DNA from: Novakomyces olei
Taxonomy: Eukaryota > Ascomycota > Novakomycetes > Novakomycetales > Novakomycetaceae
Direction of reading: 5' to 3'
Length of the DNA: 64,000 nucleotides
Assembly: GCA_016906335.1 (NCBI GenBank)
Contig: JADEYG010000004.1
Location: 1,277,001 to 1,341,000 of the forward strand
Translations under genes and position numbers: made by a program
Notes under the pieces: model-generated
Told to the model about the DNA's origin: nothing
Database searches by the model: none
The model's input: only the letters and a program-made list of their open reading frames with translations
Shown here: one piece after another, positions 45,720 through 59,548 of the stretch
Numbering within the stretch: position 1 is the stretch's first letter
Layout of the letters: the number at the start of each line of letters is the position of its first letter

Positions 45720-47195
45720 CTAAAATGCATTATCAACCGCATCACCTTCAGCAGAATTCGCTGGCAGTTGCGAGAGCGGTGGGAATTGTTTAGGTCCGCT
45801 CCGTCGAACCCAGTCACGTACAAAAAGACTCGCCTTCATAAACTTTTTGCTTGCATATTTCCTGAAAAAGGCCTCATGAGGAGGCTCCTGCGACAAGTAG
45901 TCTACCATTATCTGATAGGGATATTCCAACTCTTCCTTGTGATAGCCCGAGTAATAGGTCAAGTTTCCATTCTGATTATTAGAACAGACGCAATCAACAG
46001 AAAAGAATGGTAACAAATAATGGCATTAAAAAGAAAAGCAGCAAAACAAATGAGAACAAAAAGCAATGCAGAGCTACTGGATACAAAAATTTAAAACAAA
46101 AACAAAAAACCTTACCCATTCGCCCCGGTTCAGCATCTCCCTCGCAAGAAGCATACCCGCAGCACAGAGCTTTGAGGGCGTCACGCTAAGCAGCCTGTGA
46201 TCAACAAGTGCGACTTCAACGAGGTACTTGGCAACCGTTCGCACCTGAATATTGTAATCGTCGGCCTTTGAAATTCTGCGCAAAAAGTTCATAGGGTTTG
46301 GGTATGCCAAGTTGAAATCTAATACCATGAGAATAAAGTTCTCCGCCTTGATTATATCCTCCTCCGTGTATCCGCCATCGCCCATATAAACAAAATTCTG
46401 GATGGAAGGACACATAACCTCCTCGTACTTGGAGGCAATGAAAAGAGCAGTGATCCCTACAAGCTGCAGTTTTGGCAGGGTTACTCGGCGCAGTGACAAG
46501 AACCGGTCTGTGATATTCATAGCAAGAAAAAGTGTCTCTGGAAGCAACCGAAACTTGCTGTGAACTTCAATCAGCCAGTCTGACAGTATTCCACGCATGC
46601 GCCAAGTTAAATCAGGCTGAATGCTCATATAATCCGATCCAGGCATTGTATCAACTTCCAATTTTCCCATATACTCAAAGATATCCTCCACGTACTCTGC
46701 CACCATGAGTGGATCGTCCATATCGTCAACGTCCAAGTCATCATGCTCTACTTGCAACGCGGAGACTTCTTCACTCTTCAACTTTTTAGTGGCCTGTGCT
46801 TCCACTTTAATGTCCCCCGACACCGGATTGCTTGTTGTCCGCTTCCTTTTGGACACGTCTTCAACAGCTTGCTCTGGCTCTGACTGCTGTTTTGCCGCTG
46901 TACCGGGTTTTCGAACAGTCCGTACTCGGTTCTGCCTCGCCTCTAGTATTGCCGGCTTTTGCAGTTGTTTGGGCTGCGGCCTCTGTGCATTCGTCGTAGT
47001 GGCAGAGGCATTAGGGTTTTCTTTATTCACATTGCTCAGATCACCAAGAGCGGCCCTTCGTCTCGTTAATGGAGCAGCAGCTTTGCCTTGAGTTGCTGTG
47101 CTCTTTATAGGGACAGCGGCAGCCATATTCTCTTGAGCATTGGCCGCTTTCGTCTTGGCTAACCTGGAAACAGGCCGAGCATTCTCGTCCGCCAT
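45720..47195 (-). CDS. cdc13: G2/M B-type cyclin (Cdc13/Clb family)
   Basis: Activates CDK1 for mitosis. Two exons: 47195-46116 and 45971-45720, about 443 residues. The start is the ATG of MADENARP; the frame upstream uses only GTG. A destruction box RAALGDLSN lies at residues 47-55 and a KEN box at about 58-60, both APC/C degrons, so it is a mitotic cyclin. The cyclin box begins DPLMVAEYVEDIFEYMGKLE and includes MRGILSDWLIEVHSKF (the MRAILVDWL signature), ETLFLAMNITDRFLS, LQLVGITALFIASKYEE and EDIIKAENFILMVLDF. The second fold contains NFLRRISKADDYN and MLLAREML. After the intron it continues NGNLTYYSGYHKEEL. Which B cyclin paralogue it is cannot be settled from one locus. Confidence 0.93.
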
Positions 47196-48297
47196 TGGCC
47201 CGTTCACAGTAGACCGCGTGGTCCTTCTCTGATCGGGTTAGAAGCACGTTTGGTAAACAGATAAAGGCAAAGGGCCATCAGGCTGGAAAAGCCAGAGCAA
47301 TTATTGAAAAGAGGAAAAATTTCAGAGGGCATTACCACGCCATTCATGCTCTCTGCCAGAGCAGGTTTGTGCGGACAAAGATGTGTTTACGCGTCTGACA
47401 CTGCTTTACTTCTGCGAGTCTGTGAGCAAGGCACTTTGGTTTGTATGTGTTCAAGGGTATATGATATATTTATGCATATATTCGTGCGTGTGTATGCCTA
47501 TAGTATTATTATTATCGCGTTGTCAACAAACAATTCCTGTTCGTAAATAATGGTTGCTAGGCAGCGTTGCTAGGCAAGCATGTAGGGTTTTCCGGAGGGA
47601 TTTATTTTAGGCTGGATTTTTTGCCGCCTATATATATAGTGGGCCTATCGATCTGCCGTTTATTATATGGCGGCTACCGTACTGGCTGGGTACCCGTAGC
47701 CATGGAGAGTATACTGTGGCCATGCGGATAACTTGCCCCACTATCCTCATCCGCAAGGGCTTATACAAGCCTATAAATTGACGAGTGGATATACACAACA
47801 AAAAGACTAGTCATTGTATACTAAGCATATGATTTAAAATAGCCATGTCTGACATGGAGCGAAGATGCAACGACAAAATAATTCTACACTACATAAAGAT
47901 GTAATATTGGAAGAACAAGCTTGGTGTTGCTGTTAGAATTATCATCCAAAAGGCATAAAACAATTAAATAGCGACAGAATTAATTCGCCTCTGCATACAA
48001 GTAATATTTGAATGAATTATATAGATGAATAAATGTGAACACTTCACTGCACAGTACATACTGGTATTTGAAGGAATTCTCGGACAAAATGAAGCACAGC
48101 TGAACGATGTAATAAAAAGATTATGCAGCCAGCCAGTCATGCGTCTTGTAGGGCATATTTGCCATTTAAACCAATATAAAACTTTACTACTATGTTTAAT
48201 ACTATCAATCTAATATAATATATTCAGCTTGGAAAACCCTCTGAAAGAAATCTACTTTTCAATTGATCTAACTGAACTCAATATTTACAACTTAATA
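47196..48297. promoter_or_regulatory. 1.1 kb upstream of cyclin B; paired X-box-like sites
   Basis: Between the cyclin B start and the MON2 stop, both on the minus strand. GTTGCTAGGCAG (47553-47564) and GTTGCTAGGCAAG (47566-47578) form a direct repeat that resembles RFX X-box sequence (GTTGCC...GGCAAC). TATATATATAG occurs at 47630-47640. A short open frame at 48025-48213 has no support. The rest shows nothing. Confidence 0.4.
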
Positions 48298-50256
48298 TCA
48301 GTCTCCAATGGCAGCCAGTACCGCCCTGGCAATTTGAACATTACGCGACATGCTCAAAATAATTAGCGCTTGCTCTCGCACCCGTTTATCTATACATTAG
48401 ATCGAGAAGTTAATTAAAAAAAAAAAAAGAAATTAAAATCAATCTTACAGTTTTCCGCGCGACATATTTGTTTTGTATGTTGGGCTAAAAGACCAAGGGC
48501 AAGCAACAGTTCACGTCGTTCAATATAAGGTGAGGGCATTGCGCCTAATAGTTCTGCATTTCCGATATGAAACCTGAGCAAATGCTCTACTCTCTGCAGC
48601 AGCAAGTCTTGCAAATGTGATGTAATTTGCTCATTGCTTGTTTGCAATACGTCTCCATTTAAAGCACTAAACAGCCGACGATAACAATACTCTGCAATCC
48701 TTTGCCGAGTTCGGATTTGTAAAGGCTCAGTCGTGACGTCTAAGACTCCGTGGTTAGCTTCACGATCTCCAGTTTTGCGCTGGTAAAAGCAGCATGTACT
48801 GCATAGTATATCGAGATAGGTATTAATCCAGAGCGATTTTGTATGATCCTTTTCATCATAATCACAGGACAGTACGTAGAATACTGCACTTTCAATTGCC
48901 TTGACTGCCTCCAAGTCAAATGCCTCTCTGGCCTGTAGCTCTATTGCACACAAAGGCACATACTCATGGCTGTATCCAATTACGCCCTCAAGAGCCTGAA
49001 GCAAAGTGCGGCAGAGCACTGAGGCTTGTGAGGACGGCATTACTAGCAATTCTCGATGTCCAATCAATTGCACAATCGCCTCTGTCGCAGTCACCCACAG
49101 AGGATCAGCTTTAACAACTTTGGCCGGGACTGGGCAGTCAAATTTAAGTGTGATAGGGACGGTCAGGCTTTGGCATAAAGTGACCACGGACGGAGTAAGT
49201 GATGAAACAAGATCACGCGGGCTTCCTTCGCTATATTGTGATTGTCCCGTTTGCTTTGAACGGAAATAGTCTCTGATTTTTGTCATGCAAGACCGGGAAA
49301 GGGCAATGTACGTGGGCGGCCGTTTGACTTTGGTGACCTCAGTGCCAACTATGTTCCCAGCTGAATCCTCTTTTGAGCCAGGAAAAGGCAGTGAAACCAT
49401 TTCCGATAAAAAGATCAATAAATGATACTGCAAGCCACCGTGCAAAACTGCGTCAACTGCATTCAAGCACTGTGCTTGTACTCCACTGACAAAGTCAATG
49501 TCCGTCGAATAGTAAGGAGAATGAGGATACTTCAGTATCTGCAAAAGGATCGACGTGAGTGCCTGCAATTTGTCGTCATGGCTAACGTCAAACAGCTCAC
49601 AATAAAACCCTAATCCTGCTGTGTAAGCCTCGAGAAACTCCTGGCTCGTCTGCACCTGAGCCCGAAGACAGTTGTCACCGACAGAAAGGAATACCCTCCA
49701 CGCAGGATCACACAAGACCTCGAGCTTTTGTGCAACTTCACTATCCGTAATTGCCAAAGAGACTTTTGCACCACGATTGCCTGAATTCTCAGAATTATCC
49801 ACTGCTCCTCCTTCGCTTTGATCGTCTATGCTTTTATCGCTGCCTTTTAATGCTATAAAGGCACGTAAACACGCACTTAAAGTCTTGATGGCTTTTATCG
49901 AATGCGACTGTAAAGAGTCGCCCATACAAAGCGAAAGAATATAGTTCATTAAACTTTGCCAAAATCTTTGTGCAAATTTTATCTGCAGCAATTCGAGCGG
50001 GTATTTGGCAATCAGCGCACAGAGACCATCAGTAACAGGCTCTACTGACGAGTCCCCCTCTATTAGTTTCGCCTTTGTGTCAGCTCTTGCTCTTGCTTTA
50101 TTACGACGCTGCGAATAAAGGAGTATAGGCTCAATAACGAGATTTATACAAGTATCCCACGTAGAAGATGTGAGAAAGGCGCCCTGTGCCTCCATTGCCC
50201 GGAAAATTATCCTCGCAGCCGGGCCTTTAATGTCCACATTGCCTCCTCCATTATCG

Positions 50257-50290
<34 letters not shown>

Positions 50291-53200
50291 TATGATTATC
50301 ATTATTAATATAATTATTATTATTACTTTGTATATCGTTTGGGTCTGTCAAAAGTGTACTGGCTGGCTCCTTTTGATCTCGGCATAATTGCATTATAGTC
50401 CCCAGCGTGAGGACCCAAAGAGCGTCTAATAGAGACTCCTTTGGCTTTGAGCTGTTTGTTATAAATGCCTCTAATCCAGCCAAGGACTCGTAATGCCGAT
50501 CGGCAGTATCAATCTTGTCTTCTTGCCCACGAATTCCATCCAAAACTGACCAGAAAAGACCCACACAAGTGAGTGAAATATTCATATTTTCACGTTGCCG
50601 GCAAAATACTGTCAGTACGCGTAACAGACCAATCACATTATGAGCACTGAGAGAGGTTAAAAAGTCACTGCATACAAGCTGCAGGGAATTAAATGCCAAA
50701 TTTACAAGACGAGAGACGCGTTCCCTCTCAATTGCAGTCACGGGGCCCGTCTTGGTCTGCCCTCCCTCCTGATTATTGGCAATTTTACGGGTTTCATGGC
50801 GTGGTGCGTCTAGACTGCTGTCTGCACAAGTAGAGGCGAGTATGAAAAAGCAATGATCCCATCCAGATTTGATACTGTCGCCCATAATTTCGAGGACATT
50901 GTGCAGGCAGTTCAATCCATTGCTGGCAATTTCAATAACAGTGGCATTGATCCCGCTGGAATTAGCACAGAGCCTGACCAGCGCTGTATCAGTCAAGGCA
51001 GACAGGACGTTTGCTGAAAAATTAGGGTTGACCTTGGATTTTGCATCGTTGCAAGCGTACAGGGATAGAGCAATAAGGATAGTCGACAGCGTTTCACAAG
51101 CGTCCTGCCGAATTGCCGAGTCCAGGCCCGAACGGCACTGTACGACGACAGCCAAGTACCGTTGTATTATATGCCAATTGGACGTCTGTGATGATTGCGA
51201 GACTAGTCGCTCTGCGTTGTACGTGCAAAGAGCCTTGATCCGATCATTGACAAACGTGAATAAAGCGTAGCTTGCAAAGGGCGCTTCAATATGGAAATCA
51301 AATTTGCCCATTGCCACCGCTTTTTTCTGTACAGAGTGGAGTGCGAGAGGCTGCTCCGTAATACTCGTGTCTGTGCTTTTACTTGCACTAGTATTAGTGC
51401 TAATATTAGCACTATTATCCATATTCATCGTGTCAACGCTCGTACTAGCTTCGCTTGATCCGTCGATAAATGCAGCAGTCACAGAGGCAAGAGCCACAAC
51501 TACGTCCATAAAGGCGGCAGAATCATAGTCCAGTGTGATGTTGTACAGCCGGTCCTCTGCCTTTTGCAGACTATAGTACTCTGATCGCCATCCCGTGTCC
51601 CTTTGCAGCTCTGCAACTTCGGGCCTTGTGGAAGAAGCAGCATCCTGCCGAGGTCGGGATACCATCCGATCAAAGTACTCATTGGACACTGCAATAACCC
51701 TCATCAAAAGCTTCCAGTTACTCGGATTCAAGCAGGGACCCACGTGAATTGCTACCGAGATCATCGCCTGCAAGCAAACCAGGTTCTTACTCCAAAGCAT
51801 GTCCTCATTAGCCGGCGAAACAGAGGTAGGGCTATTGTTTAAACTGGCATTCAAATTCAGATTCTCTTGTGAAAGGGCAGCATTTGCATCAAGGTTCGTC
51901 TTTGAGGATTTTCGTGAAACGGTGCCGTGCCCTAGCAGAGTGTCCGGCCGTCCTGATCCTGGAGTGGCCAGTTGCAGAAGGTTTAGTATCAGTGTGTCAG
52001 AGATACTGTGCGTATCTTGTACTATACACGCGACTTTAACAAATCTGGCATAAGAGGACAGTGTGGCCTTGAACAGCCCCAAACCCAGGGGCAGTTGTGA
52101 AAAAATATTGTTGAAAGCCAGTAGTAAAGGCTGCCATATAATAGAGCACACGCTGCACGCCAGCTCCCTATTGCCACTCTGATCTGCCCATAGTCTCGGG
52201 TCGTTCCAGGCCCGCGTTTCCATAAACGTTTCCTGTAAGGGCTCCTGCCATGGATGCGCTGGCATTGTATCATCCCCGCCATACTTATCTGTCAGAGATT
52301 TAAGAGCTGTACTACTTCTTTGCACAAACAGGAAAAGGCCATCGGATATGTTTTTCACGGTTATTAGAACGAGCAGTGGCAAATAGTTGGCAGGAAGAGA
52401 AGGGCAGTCAAGCTTGTCCAGCTGCTCAATGCACATTGTCCGTGTCGAACTATTCTCAAACGTCATTGTACTCGTATTGGGGCTGGTCGGGCCCAGTTCA
52501 ACATTGAGCAGGCCAGTCACAACGGACCCTGCTTCGACTACAAAGGCCTCGGCAGACCGTTGACGCGGTTTCTTAAAGGCCGAGGCAGTATGGTTTGCAG
52601 TGCCGTTATTTGCAGAAGCAGATTTGTGCTCCTGCTTGTCTGGGGAATTTCGTGTAAGCAATTTGTTCAGCGAGCTCAACAGATCCGCAACCAAGTTTTG
52701 CCTTTCTCCGTTGCCATCATACAACGAGAATAATGTTGCAGTAAACGTCAATTTGCTCGTTAGAACTTTTAGGACCTCCAAGTATATACACCGTCGCCAG
52801 AAACTTTCATCTGTGTACATTATATGGCTCAATAGGGCAAAAAGTACTTCGTTCTCTGCTTCCATTTGATAGAAATAGTTTTGGAAAACAATGAAAATCA
52901 ATCGACAAACGCGTATAGTGAGGGGGAAATCAAGTCTTTGAGAAAGCAGTTTAGATAGCAATGGCGACAGACTGTTCCGTAAGACTTCCACCATACCCGA
53001 ACTTGATCCGATATACTCAACATGCCCAGAGAGAATGCTCTCGAGCAGCTCCAAGCTCATTACCTTTGTCATTCCGGATTTGAAATGGAGAAACTTTGAG
53101 TCCTGACCTTCTGCCAAGTAACATAAATCCAATAGAATGTCTCGCGCATCCGATTCGGCAGTCTCTGTCTTGCTCTTGCGCGGGCTAGACGCTCGGTCAA

Positions 53201-54081
53201 AGACAAGAATCAAGATCTGTCTAAGTGTAGCGGCCGCGGTATTGTTTATCAAGTTAGACTTGCTATCCACCAGCAGTACGCATAGTTCCAGGCCCCGTCT
53301 TACATTTTCTCGTTGCAAGTCGTGCGTGTAAGCGGAGAATACTATGGGTAAAGCCTGCAACACTTTGAGCTGAATATCAACGCCAAGCGAACTCGCTTCC
53401 CATAAGGCTTCGAAAACGGGGCCGAGTAGTGACTTTTGGTAAGAATACGTTAAAGTTTAACAAAGAAGAACAACGAAAAAAAAATAAGAAAAAAGAAAAA
53501 AGACTATCAAAAGAAGCAAACTAAATTAAAATAATAATATGAGAGGACGGAGGCAAGAAACGAATGTGGCTAATCAATATTGATTTTGAAATAGCAGAAT
53601 CAAGGAGAACAGTAAAGGGTTAGAAAGAAATCAATTCGGTAAGTTTTTGAGACAATTGCAAAAGACAATACGTATTTGTTATCGCGCAAAGTCGAGAAGG
53701 CATAGACACTCAAATGAACAAGAAACTAGAAATCTAAACTTACTGTTGGAATTGCCTGAGGAGAACATAATTTCTGTATATCAGAGACAGCCGCAGCACA
53801 ATGCTTCACCAGCCGCTGTGTACACGTCAGCAAGAAAGGCTCAAGAAACTCTGGCTTTGAGCGAAGAAAAGGAGCTAATTTCTGGTCGCTTTTGTCGTTC
53901 GTTGAATTGAGTATCTGTATCGATCTTTCACAGGCCTGGCGACTAAATTAGCAAAAACAAAAAAAAAAACAAAAATAAAGCAAACGCGAATGACGCATAC
54001 ACTTCTCAAATCAGCGTGTCTCCTTCTCGACTCGTGGCTTAATGCCTGCAAGTCGCTTGCTAAGCTACTGTACAACGCCAT
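48298..54081 (-). CDS. MON2: Mon2 (Ysl2), Golgi/endosome traffic scaffold
   Basis: Large ARF-GEF-like scaffold, without a Sec7 domain, acting with the flippase Neo1 and Dopey at the trans-Golgi/endosome. Four exons: 54081-54001, 53935-53744, 53432-48449 and 48389-48298, about 1782 residues (yeast 1636, human about 1717). Exon 1 encodes LYSSLASDLQALSHESRRRH, matching the Mon2 DCB opening. Exon 2 continues ACERSIQILNS. Exon 3 starts SLLGPVFEALWEASSLGVD, then LQALPIVFSAYTHDLQRENV and NNTAAATLRQILILVFDRA, the conserved Mon2 block. The middle contains disordered Ser/Thr/Asn parts and a ten-residue Asp run (CAT repeats at about 50260-50295). The last exon gives KRVREQALIILSMSRNVQIA. Length, N-terminal and HUS-like blocks agree. 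Confidence 0.88.
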
Positions 54082-54236
54082 CAGCGAGATTATGATACGT
54101 CCATGAGCAATTTGGACTATTTACGTGTCTTAATTGCATTAGCACTATAACTTGACAAGTACATTGTATAAGGATGGCATTACAGCCTTAATGATGAGAT
54201 GCTTATAATGCGCAGATTAAGCATAATATTGAACTC

Positions 54237-54254
54237 TAGGGTTAGTTAGGGTTA
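54237..54254. promoter_or_regulatory. TTAGGG-type element upstream of MMS2
   Basis: TAGGGTTAGTTAGGGTTA, 79-96 bases upstream of the MMS2 ATG and about 160 bases upstream of divergent MON2. Elements of this type (telobox) are bound by TRF-like Myb factors such as Tbf1 or Teb1 in other fungi. Binding here is inference. Confidence 0.5.
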
Positions 54255-54332
54255 AAATCAATGTCTTATATAACGAGTACGATACACCAAGCCCACGTCT
54301 AATCACGGCTTTTGCTCGTACCGATAATCACA

Positions 54333-54978
54333 ATGGCCAAAGTGTAGGACCGTTTCTTCGCCGGAGACTAACAAATTAGACCGCGAAATTTCCGGCTACT
54401 GGAAGAGCTCGGTAAGACTTTTATACGTCTTTTACGACAAACGTGTCCCGCTCTACGCACAAGAGCGTCTCAACTGTCCGAGGCTAATTTATTTAGAAAA
54501 AGGCGAGAAAGGGTTGGGCGACGGTGCTTGCTCGTACGGCCTTTCCGATGGCAATGATGTCATGATGTCTGACTGGAACGGAACCATTCTTGGACCGGCA
54601 CATGTAAGTGACGGCCGCACTATATAATTGCCTCCGTTTGCGTCTGGATTAACAGTATTAGAGCGTACATGAGAACCGTATCTACAGTCTCACCTTACAC
54701 TGCGGCCTAGACTACCCGGACGTGCCACCAAAGATCCAATTCATCTCCAAGATCAATTTGCCCTGTGTAAACGGAAGTACAGGCGAGGTAGTTGCCGCTA
54801 AATTACCGTGCTTGCACAATTGGAAACGCTCATATACTATGGAGACCATCCTTGTGGAGCTGCGAAGGTATAAAATACTTTTAATTAAATTTTTAAGAAG
54901 CTAATAATCAGGGACATGGCGACCCCGTCGAATCGAAAACTGGCACAGCCTCCAGAGGGCAGCGTGTTTGGGTCTTGA
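54333..54978 (+). CDS. MMS2: Ubiquitin-conjugating enzyme variant Mms2
   Basis: Catalytically inactive E2 variant that pairs with Ubc13 to build K63-linked ubiquitin chains on PCNA in error-free damage tolerance. Five exons: 54333-54343 (11 bases), 54380-54411, 54497-54603, 54662-54867 and 54912-54978, about 140 residues, family length. The assembled reading is MAKVPRNFRLLEELEKGEKG, SYGLSDGNDVMMSDWNGTIL, HENRIYSLTLHCGLDYPDVP, FISKINLPCVNGSTGEV, LHNWKRSYTMETILVELRR and DMATPSNRKLAQPPEGSVF, near-identical in layout to yeast Mms2. The usual E2 active-site cysteine position is absent, as expected. The first intron is 36 bases. The tiny first exon is easily missed by gene finders. Confidence 0.95.
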
Positions 54979-55239
54979 TGACCATACCGAAATCGGTGAT
55001 TGCCCAGTACTATTAGAAACCGTTCGTAATATTGCCCACATAGCATTTACTTTTAAATTAAATGCCACGTGCTAATCACGTATATATACAATGGAATGAA
55101 TGAACCACAGTAAAAGGCCAAGCTATGGTAATAAATATACAGCTCCCTCTTTGTCTCTGTAAAAGCTGCCGCAGTATTGAAATAAGAGTGCTTGATGAAA
55201 TGATTTTTGCAAACAACGTACCTCCTTATAATTTAATAA

Positions 55240-57693
<2,454 letters not shown>

Positions 57694-58057
57694 TGTCGCA
57701 GTCAGCAGCGAGGGAATGACGTTGATTTTGGCTGATTGCTATTTGACACCACACAAACGATCGTGTTCCTGTTGCGTTCGGCTATGTAATTGCAGTATGT
57801 CTATTACACATTCAAATTAAATAAAACAATATCGAGAATATACGATATAGTTTTCTTTTAATTGCAATAATAAATTATAAATTATAATTTATGATTGGTA
57901 ATCTATAATTTATTTATTTATTATAACGCTAGATTTTGTTATTCTAGTCTTGTGTATATTACTTTGCATACTACACGTAAAGTATTCACGTGATCGTAAT
58001 AAGCGCGTCAATTAGAAAAGATCGCAGCTCGAATCAGAACTCTCAACTCGACGCGAG
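57694..58057. promoter_or_regulatory. Divergent promoter region PAP1 / RAD51
   Basis: Shared upstream region of PAP1 (-) and RAD51 (+). The middle is AT-rich (57840-57960). Near RAD51 lie TCACGTGAT (57987-57995) and GCGCGTC and GACGCG runs (58001-58055), which resemble but do not exactly match the MluI cell-cycle box ACGCGT. No firm site. Confidence 0.35.
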
Positions 58058-59345
58058 ATGGCGTCCGAAGTGCATGAAATTCAAGAGTCTCAGGCGGCCG
58101 GCGACGAGCCTGATGCAGTAGAGGCCGAGTTCGACGAGGATGCAGGGTTAGGGTTTACGCCACTGGCACAGCTCGAGGTACAAGGGTTCAAATGTATGCT
58201 ATCGGTCCCGACTAATATGGCTATAGGGCAACGGCATTACCAGGAACGATCTGAAAAAAGTTGAAGCCGCTGGCTACTTTACAGTGGAAGCTGTCGCGTT
58301 TACGTAAGTTTGGGTTGTACTGACGTGAGATTCGGCATTTTCATTTTTAAATCTCGTTTTTACGTCTCGGTCTGACTATTTCAACCTGCAATACCGTTCA
58401 AGCTAACGTGTTTATTAGACCAAAAAAGAACTTGATGCTGGTCAAAGGCATTTCTGAGGCCAAAGCCGACCGTATTTTGGCAGAAGCATGTAAAATCGTA
58501 CCCATGGGCTTTGTTACTGCTACAGAAGTGCATAATAAAAGAGCACAACTTATATCGATTTCAACTGGATCAAAGAACCTGGATACATTGCTGCAAGGAG
58601 GCATTGAAACGGGGACAATCACCGAGCTGTATGGCGAGTTTCGTACGGGGAAAAGCCAGCTTTGCCACACTCTAGCTGCAACTTGTCAAGTAGGCGCCTT
58701 TTATTTAATTATTTAATTATTCAATTTTTTAATTCAAAATCTAATATTCAGCTTCCTCTTCATATGGGTGGTGCTGAAGGCCATTGTCTCTATATCGACA
58801 CTGAAGGTACTTTCCGGCCGGAGCGTATAACAGCAGCAGCAGAAAGGTTTGGACTGACGAATGGAAACCCACTTGATATGGTCGCGTATGCGCGCTGCTA
58901 CAATTCAGAGCATCAATTTACGCTATTGAATTTGGCCGCTAGTTATATGGCGAAATCTCGATTTGGGCTATTAATCGTTGATTCGCTGACAAACCTTTTT
59001 CGCACGGATTATTCAGGCCGTGGAGAACTTGCAGCGCGACAAACGATGCTGGCCAAGTATATGCGACAGCTTCAGCGGCTGGCGGATGAGTTTGGGATTG
59101 CTGTTGTTGTAACGAACCAGGTCACTGCACAAGTAGATGGGGGAAACCCGTACAATCCTGATCCCAAGAAGCCTATTGGTGGCAATATCGTTGCCCATGC
59201 CAGTACTACCCGTCTTTTCTTCAAGAAGGGCCGTGGTGAGCAGCGTATTTGCAAAGTCGTGGACTCGCCGTGCTTGCCTGAAGGCGAGGCAATCTTTGCA
59301 ATAAACGCGGATGGTGTTGGCGACCCTATTGAGACAGAGGGTTAA
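58058..59345 (+). CDS. RAD51: Rad51 recombinase
   Basis: RecA-family strand-exchange protein of homologous recombination. Four exons: 58058-58177, 58227-58303, 58419-58689 and 58752-59345, about 353 residues. The acidic N-terminus is followed by a helix-hairpin-helix domain ([34 protein letters not shown]). The core has [17 protein letters not shown], Walker A GEFRTGKS near residue 138, [32 protein letters not shown], Walker B LLIVDS, then [15 protein letters not shown] and [20 protein letters not shown]. The conserved motifs and length leave no doubt that this is Rad51 rather than Dmc1 (QVDGG and the C-terminal AINADGVGD). In exon 1 a TTAGGG-type run at 58144-58156 is translated as Gly-Leu-Gly-Phe. 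Confidence 0.95.
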
Positions 59346-59548
59346 GGTTTGTGCTTGTTTTTATGCGTACAATTCGTAGGTTTCGGCATGTATTTGTTTG
59401 GGCAGTATTCAATAGAAGACGTGGTAATGGAATCAAAAGTAAGAATGGAATCAAAAGTAAGAGTGGAATCAGATAAAAATTAAGAATGGATATATAACTC
59501 GAATGGTATAATAGAAATGCAACATACGTAGTGCAAAAAGCAAGCATG
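59346..59548. other. Convergent 3' gap RAD51 / DNA2
   Basis: About 200 bases between facing stop codons. It contains a tandem GGAATCAAAAGTAAGA duplication at 59430-59470. Likely polyadenylation region. Confidence 0.35.

Noticed and set aside
48025-48213. 62-codon plus-strand frame upstream of cyclin B
   Set aside because: Short, isolated, no homology recalled.
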